A stretch of DNA of 56,447 nucleotides from Bradyrhizobium sp. Ai1a-2 (GTDB lineage: Bacteria > Pseudomonadota > Alphaproteobacteria > Rhizobiales > Xanthobacteraceae). The DNA is taken from the NCBI RefSeq assembly GCF_000426245.1, contig NZ_AUEZ01000058.1, positions 1 to 56,447 on the forward strand, written 5' to 3'. The notes under the pieces were generated by a model. That model had not been told where the DNA came from and searched no databases. It saw only the letters and a list, made by a program, of their open reading frames with translations. Both the position numbers and the translations under genes were made by a program. Positions 19,801-29,105 of the stretch are shown piece after piece. Each line of letters begins with the position of its first letter. The first letter of the stretch is position 1.

Positions 19801-20487
19801 GGCTATCTCGAGCGTCGTCTTCCCAAAAGCTGCATAACCGCTCTCACGGTTCAGCATCGCATGATTGCTCCGATCAGCGACATGATTGCGCATTGTTTCT
19901 ATCCGGATCAGACGCTCGAATGCGGCCGCGAAGACAGCGGTCGGAATTTCAGTCCGGTTCTTCCAGCGCCCGTCACCTGGTTGGATACGTCGAAGCTCCC
20001 TTCTCGGCGGGAGACGGAAAGCGAGACAGGCGTGTCGAACCGGCTGGAATGCGAACTCGTCAGGACCAGACTTCAGGCACTCAACCGCCGTTTGGCGCGT
20101 CTAGATCGAAAGAAAGAAGCAAAGAAGGTCAGCGTCGCTGTTCTCACAGGCTATGCGGAGCAGCGAAATCTATTGGAGAGAACGCTGAACCCTTTGTCGC
20201 ACAAATGGACCCACGTCAACATTCTGCTGAACACGGTGGACGCGTTCCAAGGAAGGCAGGCCGACATGGCCATCTATTCGGTGACGCGGTCGAACGACTT
20301 CGGGTACCTAGGGTTTCTGAATCAATCTCCGCGGTTGAATGTGGCCCTTTCTCGCGGGCGAGACGCGCTTCTGATCGTCGGAGACAAAAAGTTTTGTTCC
20401 GGCATACATGGAGAGAATCCGTTTCGCGAGGTGATCGACTGGATCGATTCGAATACCCAGTGTGTGGTCGAGGTCGCAACCAAATGA
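16897..20487 (+). CDS. Ser/Thr protein kinase fused to SF1 (UPF1-like) helicase
   Basis: A 1196-residue fusion. Residues 50-300 are a eukaryotic-type kinase: Lys81 in AAIKML, Glu100, the catalytic HRD at 174-176 (IVHRDLAPRN) and the DFG at 194-196, all intact. From about 630 there is an SF1 helicase: Walker A KGPPGTGKTT, a long coiled-coil insertion, Walker B-type VDEASKAT, LVGDSKQLPP, TVQHRM, DAFQGRQ and LNVALSRGRD. The helicase family is the AAA_11/AAA_12, UPF1/DNA2-like one. A short hydrophobic N-terminus (TALVVLIFPIVRRVLYSLGFL) might anchor it. The stop overlaps the next gene (ATGA), so the two are coupled. I infer a defence role from domains and context. Confidence 0.9.
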   Translation: MREPVSVGWTALVVLIFPIVRRVLYSLGFLPEELVCREDQLTLSFPNVDGYAILRQPPATGRTARVYRAVSLESGAPAAIKMLSASVEPSTFLDEAFKRETTALGELMHPHIVKMFSSGTAGTGEKFIVLEWMESDLLKWKERNSGFEWGSFWETIGRPLTAATAYAHSRNIVHRDLAPRNILFSDDGTPKVADFGVSKLRRFLRSERTLREFVSPPFTPKESDDGSGSFTRDVFALATLFVWAAAPRPLATYEDVGRFASATDAFEGSLRQCLLSALSDDPDERPATAEQLLQQIERLRSSVSSRKRSALSCQLSLHEQKADAIARAFGLSDRRDVEDAILDDLNAVCGLKPMPPLPTAASEDRDELLDNLQLLGLTFSYHARVDVRGQDRLVILGARETPSGLLDRQRESALVVPIDFRFAPRGRQADRQAVAELQHMLSDHLASLDQASEDDIETRLFDMWSRILQAKQDVEASRERPIHYVRFSLDGQRVAFKTYGPIPAEVMHEPRQVRLNDGSFLTGHVEAVQGDEVTFYVSAGDVGQLRPTGDIVFSVYASSEALRRQQRALDAFRQKNVALPRLASVLTEPEIAQQPEDVSIAKFFQENLDADKKKAIQTVIGAPEVVLLKGPPGTGKTTFIAELILQILERSSDARILLCSQTNVAIDNAIERLTELSPLASRSIEVVRLGNNDEKIAVSVEPFRLTSRLQAWTKEVTARVDSYIQNEASRLNLDHRNVAIGILLEKLLATHQELSQLNERLREEEQSLERMRGRGATEIEDQRIDLDVAGSVNARRLEIARIRDLIRQTNELHNLTKQQLTGLGGEAEELATAPPTYLKDFVDLYFDGPGDVEHLKSLMNLGADWTARFGRQDHFEAPFLSMADVVAGTCVGIVGPRSAADLAFDLCIVDEASKATATEVLVPLSRAKKWLLVGDSKQLPPFQDEALRDKEILERYDLRREDVAESLFGYLERRLPKSCITALTVQHRMIAPISDMIAHCFYPDQTLECGREDSGRNFSPVLPAPVTWLDTSKLPSRRETESETGVSNRLECELVRTRLQALNRRLARLDRKKEAKKVSVAVLTGYAEQRNLLERTLNPLSHKWTHVNILLNTVDAFQGRQADMAIYSVTRSNDFGYLGFLNQSPRLNVALSRGRDALLIVGDKKFCSGIHGENPFREVIDWIDSNTQCVVEVATK

Positions 20488-21953
20488 CGCCGGAAGAGAC
20501 AGCACGCTACCATTCCGATCGACCTGGTTTCGAACTCATAGATTTCGCAGAAGTCGGATTGCCCGTATTTAAGATCTACATCATCGCTTCGTTGTTACTC
20601 CATACGCCGTTGCCGCCGATATTCGAGTTTGTCCTCCGATGCGTGAAATTGGGGGTGGATACTTGCGGTGAGATATCCGCTTGTCTCGGCATTCCTTCCC
20701 GAATGGTCGATCAGGCCCTCAAGGCGCTTTATCGCGCCGAAGAATTGGCCTTCGTTCCAAACGATCTCTCCGAAGCTGACCGTTTCATTCTGACGCGAAA
20801 GGGCGAGCGGACGGTGACGTCGCTGGAGCAGATACTTCCCGAGCTACAGACACTACCGATCTATTTTGACGGGCTTACGAGAAAGCCGATTGCGCCGCCG
20901 GCAATTCAGCTACTGAAGGGCAAGGAGGCAGTCGATTTCGGATTGAAGGAGATTCCCGCCCTGCCGGCGACGCGCGTCGAGGCAGAAGACATCGATATTT
21001 CCTTAGCCGCGCGGTTGTTCAATCAGGAACGGGTAGGAGAGGCCCGTAGGGACCTTCTCGCGATCAAAGCCATCGACCGGCGCATGCGTCTACATCTGCC
21101 CGCGACGGTACTTGTGTTCAGGTCTACCGATGGCAATGAGGTCGAACTATCATTCGCGATTGAATCCAAGCTGCTTGACGATCACAGCAGGGCCTTCGCA
21201 CTCGCGGAGGGTCCCAAGAAGGCTCGGCTGCTAACGGATCTGGCGAAGCCGCATCTCATCGGAACCGATTCCTTCTCGCGACGAATTTCGGCGATCGACC
21301 GCCAGATAGACGAGGTGTCGGCAGCCGCCAAGAAGCCTCGACTGACGCTCTTGCCAAGAACGCCACAACTCCCGCGAAATTCGCTTCGTCGTCTGAGCGT
21401 GCTCGAGCACCCTCCGATTTTGTGGGATGCCATCACGACCGCCAAGGATCGTTTGCTGATCATTTGTCCGTGGATCACAGCTCAGGTCGTGGACGCCAAG
21501 ATGCTGAAGGAGATCGAAGCCTTGTTGGAGCGCAAAGTGCGCTTCTACCTGGGTTTTGGTCTTGACGAGCAAGGCGGAAAGAAGGCCAAGCCGATACCGG
21601 AGCAGCTTGAGAAACTGTCGCTTAGGTACAACAACTTCGTCCTTCTTCGGCTTGGGAATACTCACGAAAAGATTCTGATCAAGGATCGTGAGTACGCCGT
21701 CCTCACGAGCTTCAACTGGCTATCGTTTAAGGGCGATCCGACGAGAGCGCTTCGGCTGGAGCGCGGTGTATGCATATCTGAACCAGAATACGTGGAAAGT
21801 GAGTTCGTATCATTGGCTCCGCGCTTCGATGCTCCCGCTGGAAGACGGAAGGGCGGGCGAGACGAGAATGAGCCAAAGGGAGGAAAGCACCTGCCGGCGT
21901 CTGCATCTAAGCAGCACGGCTCCAGCGAGGAGCCTCGTCGGCAGGGCAAGTGA
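20484..21953 (+). CDS. PLD-superfamily protein with a single HKD motif
   Basis: A 489-residue protein. The first third contains a winged-helix-like part (CGEISACLGIPSRMVDQALKALYRAEEL, RFILTRKGERTVTSLE). Near the C-terminus is one phospholipase-D-type motif, H394-E-K396-ILIK-D401, followed by AVLTSFNWLSFKGD. A single HKD is normal for dimeric PLD nucleases such as DrmC of DISARM. The last 40 residues are a charged low-complexity tail. The ATG at 20484 overlaps the stop of the kinase-helicase gene, which decides the start. The partner helicase suggests nucleic acid as target. It could also be a catalytically idle scaffold. Confidence 0.85.
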   Translation: MTPEETARYHSDRPGFELIDFAEVGLPVFKIYIIASLLLHTPLPPIFEFVLRCVKLGVDTCGEISACLGIPSRMVDQALKALYRAEELAFVPNDLSEADRFILTRKGERTVTSLEQILPELQTLPIYFDGLTRKPIAPPAIQLLKGKEAVDFGLKEIPALPATRVEAEDIDISLAARLFNQERVGEARRDLLAIKAIDRRMRLHLPATVLVFRSTDGNEVELSFAIESKLLDDHSRAFALAEGPKKARLLTDLAKPHLIGTDSFSRRISAIDRQIDEVSAAAKKPRLTLLPRTPQLPRNSLRRLSVLEHPPILWDAITTAKDRLLIICPWITAQVVDAKMLKEIEALLERKVRFYLGFGLDEQGGKKAKPIPEQLEKLSLRYNNFVLLRLGNTHEKILIKDREYAVLTSFNWLSFKGDPTRALRLERGVCISEPEYVESEFVSLAPRFDAPAGRRKGGRDENEPKGGKHLPASASKQHGSSEEPRRQGK

Positions 21954-22004
21954 TAATCCGCCTTTAGGTCCTCCAAAGTCAACCCTGGAAAGTGATGACG
22001 CGCG

Positions 22005-22793
22005 ATGTCGAGCCGCCACTCTCTTCTGAACATGTTTAATACGAGGTTGGGCCGGGCTCCTATGCGGGCAGAAAGCGAGTTGTTCGCCGCCGATCTCGCG
22101 AGAACGAGTCATGAACTTCTGGAGCCCGCACTGAGAGAGTTGGCGGCGAAAGCCGCGACATCTCCGTTGGGACGCGGCCTCCGAGACCAGACGCTGGCCG
22201 TTTTTCATCGAAAGCTGGCCGAACAGTCTCGTCTTTTCCCCCTTTTCTTTATCTTCGAGACTGCCTTCCGCGCATTTGTGGCCGCGCGCATGGAGACGAT
22301 TTACCGAACGGACGATTGGTGGAAGCCGATCGAGGCAGAGATCGTTGCCAATCGGAATCCAATCGCGCTGTCGAATTTGTATGGCGTGAGGGTACCACGA
22401 GACATGGTTCGAACCGTCGAGCATATTTTGAGGGAAGCGATTTCCACGAGGCGTCACAGCTTTTCGACGGGCTACGAAGTGATTGCGGCAGGCAATATGG
22501 CTCATGTCGGTAAGCTGATCGAACAGCATTGGGCGGAGATGGTGTCGGTCTTCAATTCGGTCCATAGATCCAGGCCGCAGGGACGCATGACCTCGTCAGA
22601 GTTTCGACAGCACTTCACGCTGATTCGCCATGCCCGAAATGATCTCTATCATCATCGAGCCGTCCCTCGACAAAGGCGTGTCGTCGAGGTGTTAGATGAG
22701 TTGATCAGTCTGCTCGATCTTGATCTCGGTCAGATTTACGGGGAGCTGACCTCAGTTTCGCTGGATCCCTTGCCGTTCAGTGGGAGAATGTAG
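22005..22793 (+). CDS. HEPN-domain protein (Swt1/Abi-like)
   Basis: A 262-residue helical protein. The C-terminal half contains FTLIRHARNDLYHHRAV, in which R211-N-x3-H216 is the RNxxxH active site of HEPN RNases, preceded by a region like Swt1-type or Abi-type HEPN proteins. It follows the PLD gene by 51 bases on the same strand and is probably the third gene of the unit. HEPN proteins typically cut RNA during abortive infection. The family assignment below HEPN level is uncertain. Confidence 0.8.
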   Translation: MSSRHSLLNMFNTRLGRAPMRAESELFAADLARTSHELLEPALRELAAKAATSPLGRGLRDQTLAVFHRKLAEQSRLFPLFFIFETAFRAFVAARMETIYRTDDWWKPIEAEIVANRNPIALSNLYGVRVPRDMVRTVEHILREAISTRRHSFSTGYEVIAAGNMAHVGKLIEQHWAEMVSVFNSVHRSRPQGRMTSSEFRQHFTLIRHARNDLYHHRAVPRQRRVVEVLDELISLLDLDLGQIYGELTSVSLDPLPFSGRM

Positions 22794-23164
22794 GGCCGCG
22801 AAGAGGAGCCGCGACGTCGTTGGGCTGGGCGGCCTCGCGAGAGTCTCGCCGAGAGGCTCCGTCACTACTTCATCGCGGCGAATTTCCCGCGCAATGTAAG
22901 CCGGCTGTGCACGTTTCGAAGCACTTGGTTCCGTCAGATTTGCAGCCGAAGGGTCATTCTGCTTCTTGCCCTTGCATCGGACGTAAGGGGGAGACCTTGC
23001 CTGCGAGCTCAATTCTGCTTGCCGTGGCGCGGCGAGATCGGTCGTCAGTCGGATGAGAAATCCCTCCGAAATATCGAGACCCAGCCCTTTCCCTACGGTT
23101 GTGTGTCGTGCGAATGTCGCCCATTAGACGGGCCGGGACCGGCGATATTATCTTACGGGTTTTC
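22794..23164. other. Gap between two defence operons
   Basis: No gene seen. The stretch separates the kinase-helicase unit from the TerB unit and should carry the promoter of the latter. Confidence 0.45.
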
Positions 23165-25525
23165 ATGGCTAGGCGGCGGGGCAATTCGTCGGGTGGAACG
23201 ATCCTGTTGATTTTGTTCGGTGCTTTGGCCGCCGCGGTGTCGGCCGTTTACCGCTTTGCGGTGGAGAATGCGGCGGCGATCGGGGTCATAGCCCTGATTT
23301 GCGGGCTGATCGCCATCCCGTTCCTCATCTCCCGTGCGAGATCGGCGAAACGGGCCGATCCGACCGGTCTCAGGCCACCTCCCCTAGATACCGGGCTGCG
23401 GATACGCTCTCCCCAGGCTCCCTCCGCACCGGTCGAACGCTCGCCGCCTGCACGGTGGATCCGGAGCGGTGAAATCGTGAAGTTCGGCACTGCCGAGCTT
23501 TCCGGCGGCATGTTCTACTACGGGGACTGGCTCCCGCTCGCGGAAAGCGCCTCGCGCCAATACGCTATCAATCCGAAACTTCCGGCCTCGCGGTCGGCGG
23601 ACGTCGAGGGCCGCTCGATGCCGTACTGGCCGTCCTACGCGGACATCTCTCCCGGGGCCCGACGTGCTTTCCTCAATTGGATGGCCGGGGGGAGGCGGGA
23701 TCCGTCCTACGGCATTGGGCTGGTCTTCATCTTCCTGTACGGCCTGGAGCACCGTCTGTTCCTGGAAGCAGGAGACGATGCGCCCTTGCTCGTCCGGGAA
23801 GTCGAAAGGCTCTTGGCGATCTACGGCGCCAACAATTCGTTCCACGGCTACGCGAGCAATTTCCTCGATTTCGCCAGACTGGCACAGGGCGAACGCCCCG
23901 AATTGCGCGAGCTGTCCCCGGAGCGGAGCGGCGGAGCCGAAATGGATCTGTCCACCCGTCTCTACCTCGGCAACCGCCTAGCCGAAGCACAGGCGCTGTC
24001 GGCCGAAGACGCACTGCGCTGGGTTCTTGCGATGCCGGACACGTACCTGAGGACACCGGCAGTCCGTTGCTTCGACGAGTTCGTCGCGTTGTGGCGGTTG
24101 CGGTTCGACCGAACCTATCCCGCAGGCCTTCCGGTCAACGGCAAAGAACGGATCTCGCTGCGCTACCGAGCGGCGAGTGGCGCGTTCGACGTGGCGGTCC
24201 GCGGCCCGCACGAGCAGCACGTTGATGTGGCGCGCGTGACGAAACCGTTGTCCGGACTGCAGAAGCTGGTGGCCGATTGCACCGACGAGTTGGACTCCTT
24301 CAGCCGCTTCGTCGGCCGAAAACCTTCGGCCAGGAACTCGATGGCCGCCGCGAAATTGCTGCCCGCCGATCTGCAACAAAGCACGACCGCGGGCGCGATC
24401 GTCGATTTCCGGCATCGGATCGAAGCGGTTATGGGAGACCACGGACGCGGAAGCAGCACGGCGCAGGTGCTGTTGGAAATGGCGGGAATCGAAGTGCCCG
24501 CGGACGGCAAGATTTCGGCCGCGTCTGCCGACGAACTCGGCCGCGCGCTGGATTCGATCGGGGTCGCCATCGAGCCCGACCGCCGATACGGAAGCAGCGT
24601 CCCGCGCGCCGACGAGCAAGTGTTCGTGTTCAGGGCTCCGAACGGCGGCCCCGTCGATCCCGCCCGGGCATCGTTCAGGGCCGTCAGGGCGCAAGTCGAG
24701 GTCGCGGTGCTGGCGGCCGCGGCGGACGGAGATGCATCCTACGAGGAGCTCCAGCGCACGATCGCGCGGATACGCTCCGCCACCGATCTGTCCGGGGTCG
24801 AGCAGGCGCGGCTGATCGCTTTCGCGGTGACGACGTTCAACAACCCGCCGAAGCAGGCGAGGGTGATGCGGAAGCTCGCCGAAACGACCGAAGGCGAACG
24901 CCAAGCCATCGCGGACGCGGCCATAGCGGTGATCGGCGGAAGCGGAAACGTGGACGCCGGCGAAGTGAAATTCCTGGAAAGACTCCACAAGTCGCTCGGG
25001 CTGCCGAAGGAGCACGTGTACTCGGGACTCCATAGCGCCGCCGCAAGACAGGCCGACGATCCCGTGCCGATCAGTGGCGAGGATCGGGCCGCAGGGATAC
25101 CGTTGCCGAAGGAAGCGCCGTCGCCGATTCCTCCGGCCGTCGCCGCAAGGGGAATTTCCATCGATGCAGCGCGACTGGCGCGAACGCGCAGGGACACGGA
25201 GGCGGTGTCAGCGCTCCTTTCGGATATCTTCGCCGAGGACGTCGTCCAGCCGCAACAAGCTCCTCCCGAACAGGCCGCTCTGGATGGACTCGACGGGCCG
25301 CACACCGAATTGGTGGAGCTCCTGGAGCTCCGCGGATCGATGACGCGGACCGAATTCGACCGACACGCGAAGGAGATGCGCCTGTTGCCGGACGGCGCCA
25401 TCGAACGGATCAACGACTGGTCGTTCGATCGCTTCGACGAAGCGCTGATCGAGGACGGTGATGAAGTCGTCGTCACGCCGCATCTTCGAGGGAAAATCGC
25501 CGAGATGAAGGACAAGGCCGCATGA
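23165..25525 (+). CDS. Membrane-anchored TerB-domain protein (TerB_N / TerB / TerB_C)
   Basis: A 786-residue protein. The N-terminus has two membrane segments (TILLILFGALAAAVSAVYRF and AAAIGVIALICGLIAIPFLIS), then a TerB_N-like region starting near IRSGEIVKFGTAELSGGMFYYG, a TerB-like helical bundle around 480-620 (VEVAVLAAAADGDASYEEL and the acidic DAGEVKFLERLHKSLGL), and a TerB_C-like end (ELVELLELRGSMTRTEFDRHAKEM). The ATG at 23165 was preferred over 23099 because homology-like sequence and the membrane segments begin there. The stop overlaps the next gene (ATGA). TerB domains bind divalent metal and occur in stress and defence operons; the role here is inferred. Confidence 0.85.
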   Translation: MARRRGNSSGGTILLILFGALAAAVSAVYRFAVENAAAIGVIALICGLIAIPFLISRARSAKRADPTGLRPPPLDTGLRIRSPQAPSAPVERSPPARWIRSGEIVKFGTAELSGGMFYYGDWLPLAESASRQYAINPKLPASRSADVEGRSMPYWPSYADISPGARRAFLNWMAGGRRDPSYGIGLVFIFLYGLEHRLFLEAGDDAPLLVREVERLLAIYGANNSFHGYASNFLDFARLAQGERPELRELSPERSGGAEMDLSTRLYLGNRLAEAQALSAEDALRWVLAMPDTYLRTPAVRCFDEFVALWRLRFDRTYPAGLPVNGKERISLRYRAASGAFDVAVRGPHEQHVDVARVTKPLSGLQKLVADCTDELDSFSRFVGRKPSARNSMAAAKLLPADLQQSTTAGAIVDFRHRIEAVMGDHGRGSSTAQVLLEMAGIEVPADGKISAASADELGRALDSIGVAIEPDRRYGSSVPRADEQVFVFRAPNGGPVDPARASFRAVRAQVEVAVLAAAADGDASYEELQRTIARIRSATDLSGVEQARLIAFAVTTFNNPPKQARVMRKLAETTEGERQAIADAAIAVIGGSGNVDAGEVKFLERLHKSLGLPKEHVYSGLHSAAARQADDPVPISGEDRAAGIPLPKEAPSPIPPAVAARGISIDAARLARTRRDTEAVSALLSDIFAEDVVQPQQAPPEQAALDGLDGPHTELVELLELRGSMTRTEFDRHAKEMRLLPDGAIERINDWSFDRFDEALIEDGDEVVVTPHLRGKIAEMKDKAA

Positions 25526-26841
25526 ACAAATCCGCCAAGACGATCCGGCCCAAGGAGCGCGATACTATCATCCAGGCGCTGTCGGCGGGCGTGGTGCCTC
25601 GCTTGGGATTGGCGCACATCCAGGTAGGACGCGCCGGAGAGATCGCGGCCCTGCTGCGCGACATCGACCGGATAGCGGACTCCGGGACCTCGGTGAGATT
25701 CATCATCGGCGAATACGGAGCGGGAAAGACCTTCTTCGCAAGCATCGTGCGTTTCATCGCGCTTGAGCGAAAGTGCGTGACCATGCATGCCGATCTGTCA
25801 CCGAACAGGCGCATTCACGCGAGCGGCGGCCAGGCGCGAGCGCTCTATTCCGAAGCCGTGAACAACATGGCCACACGTAACAAGCCGGAAGGCGGCGCGC
25901 TCCAGAGCGTGATCGAAAGACTGGTGACCGACGCCGCGAAGGAAGGCAGCGAGAAGGGCGTGCCGGTCGAGAAGGTCATCGACGAGAAACTCGCGCCGAT
26001 CACTGGCTTCGCCGGCGGATACGACTTCGCCACCGTCCTGAAGGCGTACTGGCGGGGCAGCGAAGAATCGAACGATGCCCTCAAGCAATGCGCCATCCGA
26101 TGGTTGCGCGGCGAATATTCGACGAAGACGGATGCGAAGAAGGATCTCGGAGTTCGGACGATCATCGACGACGAGAACGTCTACGACTCGCTGAAATCGC
26201 TGGCATGCCTCGTGAAGGTCGCGGGCTACGCGGGTCTGGTCGTGATGTTCGACGAAATGGCCCACATCTACAAGCTGCAGAATTCCCAGGCCCGGAAGCA
26301 GAACTACGAGCAGATCCTGGACATCGTGAACGACTCGCTGCAGGGCACCACGTCCGGCGTCGGATTCGTCATGTGCGGGACGCCCGAATTTCTGCTCGAT
26401 ACCCGCCGCGGCTTGTTCAGCTACGAAGCGCTTCAATCGCGGTTGGCGGAGAATTCCTTCGCGCACGGCGGTCTCGTCGACCTTTCGGGACCCGTCATCC
26501 GGCTCCAGAGTCTGACGCCCGAGGATTTGCTGGTGCTGCTAGGCAACATCAGGATGGTGTTCGCAAGCGGCGACCCGTCGAAATATCTGGTACCCGACGA
26601 GGCCCTGACCGGATTCATGGAACACTGCGATCGAAAGATCGGAGAGGCGTATTTCAGGACCCCGCGGTCGACAGTGAAGGCGTTCGTACACATGCTGTCG
26701 GTGCTCGAACAGAACCCTGGCACGCGCTGGGAAGATCTTCTGGACCGCATACCGATCGCACCGGACGCACCGGAAGTTTCGGTGGATGCCGATGCAAGCG
26801 GAGACGGCGATGAGCTCACCAGCCTCCGACTCAACCCTTGA
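25522..26841 (+). CDS. BrxD-like P-loop ATPase (DUF2791)
   Basis: A 439-residue ATPase with Walker A GEYGAGKTFF near residue 66 and Walker B-type LVVMFDEMAHI near 245. The N-terminus IIQALSAGVVPRLGLAHIQVGR and the order of motifs match the DUF2791 family, which includes BrxD of BREX type 2 systems. It overlaps the TerB gene upstream and the helicase downstream, so all three are translated as a unit. ATP-dependent DNA scanning or assembly is a family-level expectation only. Confidence 0.88.
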   Translation: MNKSAKTIRPKERDTIIQALSAGVVPRLGLAHIQVGRAGEIAALLRDIDRIADSGTSVRFIIGEYGAGKTFFASIVRFIALERKCVTMHADLSPNRRIHASGGQARALYSEAVNNMATRNKPEGGALQSVIERLVTDAAKEGSEKGVPVEKVIDEKLAPITGFAGGYDFATVLKAYWRGSEESNDALKQCAIRWLRGEYSTKTDAKKDLGVRTIIDDENVYDSLKSLACLVKVAGYAGLVVMFDEMAHIYKLQNSQARKQNYEQILDIVNDSLQGTTSGVGFVMCGTPEFLLDTRRGLFSYEALQSRLAENSFAHGGLVDLSGPVIRLQSLTPEDLLVLLGNIRMVFASGDPSKYLVPDEALTGFMEHCDRKIGEAYFRTPRSTVKAFVHMLSVLEQNPGTRWEDLLDRIPIAPDAPEVSVDADASGDGDELTSLRLNP

Positions 26842-29083
26842 AAGTGCCTACGACAAGCTTCATCCGACGATCCGTCGCTGGATCAGAGATCAAGGTTGGG
26901 ACGAACTGAGGGAGATCCAGGCTCGCACCGTGAACGCGGTGCTGGACGGCGATCGCGACATCCTGATCGCTGCGACGACCGCGGCAGGAAAGACGGAAGC
27001 GGCTTTCCTGCCCATCCTCACCCAGGTGGCGGAGCGCAAGGAGCCAGGTTTTTCCGTGCTCTACGTCAGTCCCTTGAAGGCGCTGATCAACGACCAGTTC
27101 AAGCGCCTGGACGAACTGTGCGACAACATGGGCATTCCCGTCGTGAAATGGCACGGGGATGCGCCGCAGGCCGACAAGAAGCGGGCCTTGGCTAGGCCGC
27201 AGGGCATCGCTTTGATCACGCCCGAGTCGATCGAAGCCATGTTCACCCGCCGACCGGCCGACGCCGCGCGGTTGCTGTCGACGGCCGCGTTCATCGTGAT
27301 CGACGAGCTCCATTCCTTCCTCCAGGGACCGAGGGGACTTCATGTGGCGAGCCTGCTGCGCCGCGTCGACGCAATGTCAAAAAAGGCCGCGCGGCGCGTC
27401 GGTCTGTCCGCGACGATCGGCGATCTTCCGCAGGCCGCCGCCTGGCTGCGTCCTGCCGTACCGCATTCGGTCGAGATCCTCGAGGCGAAGTCCGATTCGC
27501 CGGAGCTCAGGCTTCAAATACGCGGATACGTCGAGCCGCCCGAGCTCGACGATCCCGATCACGCCGAAGGTGCCGCCGGTGCGGAAGAAACGCCGAGAAG
27601 GATCGCGCTGGACGACATCGCTGATCATCTGTTCGCCACGCTCCGCGGAACGAACAATCTCGTCTTCGGCGGGTCGCGCCGCACGGTCGAGTCGGCCGCG
27701 GACAGATTGAGGAGGCGTTGCGAAGCGGCGAAGGTCCCGAACGAATTCTTCCCCCATCACGGCAGCCTCTCGAAGACTTTGCGCGAGGATCTGGAAGACC
27801 GCTTGAAGGACGCGAAGCTTCCGACGACCGCAATCTGCACGTCGACCTTGGAACTCGGCGTCGACATCGGATCGGTGAAGTCGGTCGCCCAGATCGGCTC
27901 GCCCAGATCGCTATCTTCGCTGAAGCAGAGGCTCGGACGCACGGGGCGCCGGCGCGGCACGCCATCGATCCTGCGGGTCTACGTGCGCGAACCCAACATC
28001 GATCAGGACTCCGGCATGTTGGATAGGCTTCGGTCCAACACGATACGGTCGGTCGCGGTCGTCCGGCTGCTCCTGGAAAGGTTCGTCGAGCCGGCGGGCG
28101 AGGTGCCCGAAACGGCGTCGACGCTCGTCCACCAGATCCTGTCGGTCATCGCGGAACGCGGCGGTATAAGGGCTCGACCGATGTACGATCTGTTGTGCGG
28201 CCCGGGTCCATTCGCGTCGATCTCGGTGTCCGAATTCGCGGATCTGCTCCGACACCTGTCTTCGGAGGCGGTCAAGTTCGTCGAGCAAGCAAGCGACGGC
28301 ACCATCATGCTCGGAAAGGAGGGCGAGCGGATCGTGCAATTGCGCAATTTCTTCGCCGTATTCGAGTCCTCCGACGAATGGCGCCTCACGGTCGGAGGGC
28401 GGACGCTCGGAACTCTCCCGATTTCATTTCCCGTCCATAAGGACAGCCTGGTCGTCTTCGCCGGCCAACGCTGGATCGTGCAGGATCTCGACGAGAAGAC
28501 GAACACTCTATTCGTGGCGCCGCATCCGGGCGGCGTGGTGCCCCGGTTCGAACGGGCCAACGGAGAGCGCCTCCACGACCGATTGGCGGCAGAGATGCGA
28601 CAGGTCTACCTGGCGACGGACGTGCCGCCCTATCTCGATGACAAGGGGCGTTTGCTGCTGGCCGAAGGAAGAGAGATGTTCCGGTCTCTCGGTCTCGAGA
28701 CGACGACCTGCGTGCAGGAGGAGAAGAATCTTCACATCTTTCTGTGGCGGGGGTCCCAGGCGACCGCCGTCTTCGGAGCCGCCGCCGCAATGGTCGGAAT
28801 TCCGGGCGAGGTCCACGACCTCGGTCTTACGCTTTCCGAGACGAACGTGTCCGATGCTTCTGCGAGGTTGAAGCTCCTGGCAGATGCGCAGGACGTGGAT
28901 CCCATCGGGGTAGCGGCGTTCGTCGAGAACGTGGCGGCCGGAAAGTTCCGGGAGCAGGTCCCGCAGCCCTTGGCCAAGGCCCTGTGGGCCAGACAGAACG
29001 CCGCGGCGATAACCGGAATCAACGGAATGGCGCAGACCGTATGTCAGGCGCACGGGGCGGGAAGCGGCGCCGGACTCCGCTGA
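26810..29083 (+). CDS. Lhr/BrxHI-like DEAD/DEAH-box helicase
   Basis: A 757-residue SF2 helicase. Walker A is TTAAGKTEAAF (about 56-66). Motif II is VIDELHSF near residue 165, then SATIGDLP, TSTLELGVDIGSV and QRLGRTGRR in the second RecA domain. The C-terminal region resembles the Lhr/BrxHI group rather than RecQ or RecG. The ATG at 26810 has GGAG 8 bases upstream; a further ATG at 26786 would extend the overlap with the ATPase gene. Either way the two genes overlap. In BREX, BrxHI works beside BrxD; here neither PglZ nor a methylase is present. Confidence 0.9.
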   Translation: MSSPASDSTLESAYDKLHPTIRRWIRDQGWDELREIQARTVNAVLDGDRDILIAATTAAGKTEAAFLPILTQVAERKEPGFSVLYVSPLKALINDQFKRLDELCDNMGIPVVKWHGDAPQADKKRALARPQGIALITPESIEAMFTRRPADAARLLSTAAFIVIDELHSFLQGPRGLHVASLLRRVDAMSKKAARRVGLSATIGDLPQAAAWLRPAVPHSVEILEAKSDSPELRLQIRGYVEPPELDDPDHAEGAAGAEETPRRIALDDIADHLFATLRGTNNLVFGGSRRTVESAADRLRRRCEAAKVPNEFFPHHGSLSKTLREDLEDRLKDAKLPTTAICTSTLELGVDIGSVKSVAQIGSPRSLSSLKQRLGRTGRRRGTPSILRVYVREPNIDQDSGMLDRLRSNTIRSVAVVRLLLERFVEPAGEVPETASTLVHQILSVIAERGGIRARPMYDLLCGPGPFASISVSEFADLLRHLSSEAVKFVEQASDGTIMLGKEGERIVQLRNFFAVFESSDEWRLTVGGRTLGTLPISFPVHKDSLVVFAGQRWIVQDLDEKTNTLFVAPHPGGVVPRFERANGERLHDRLAAEMRQVYLATDVPPYLDDKGRLLLAEGREMFRSLGLETTTCVQEEKNLHIFLWRGSQATAVFGAAAAMVGIPGEVHDLGLTLSETNVSDASARLKLLADAQDVDPIGVAAFVENVAAGKFREQVPQPLAKALWARQNAAAITGINGMAQTVCQAHGAGSGAGLR

Positions 29084-29105
29084 CGCGATTTAACGAGGTG
29101 GAAAA

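Noticed and set aside
23978..25033. 351-residue frame opposite the TerB gene
   Set aside because: Shadow frame; the plus-strand gene has domain support and overlaps its neighbour correctly.
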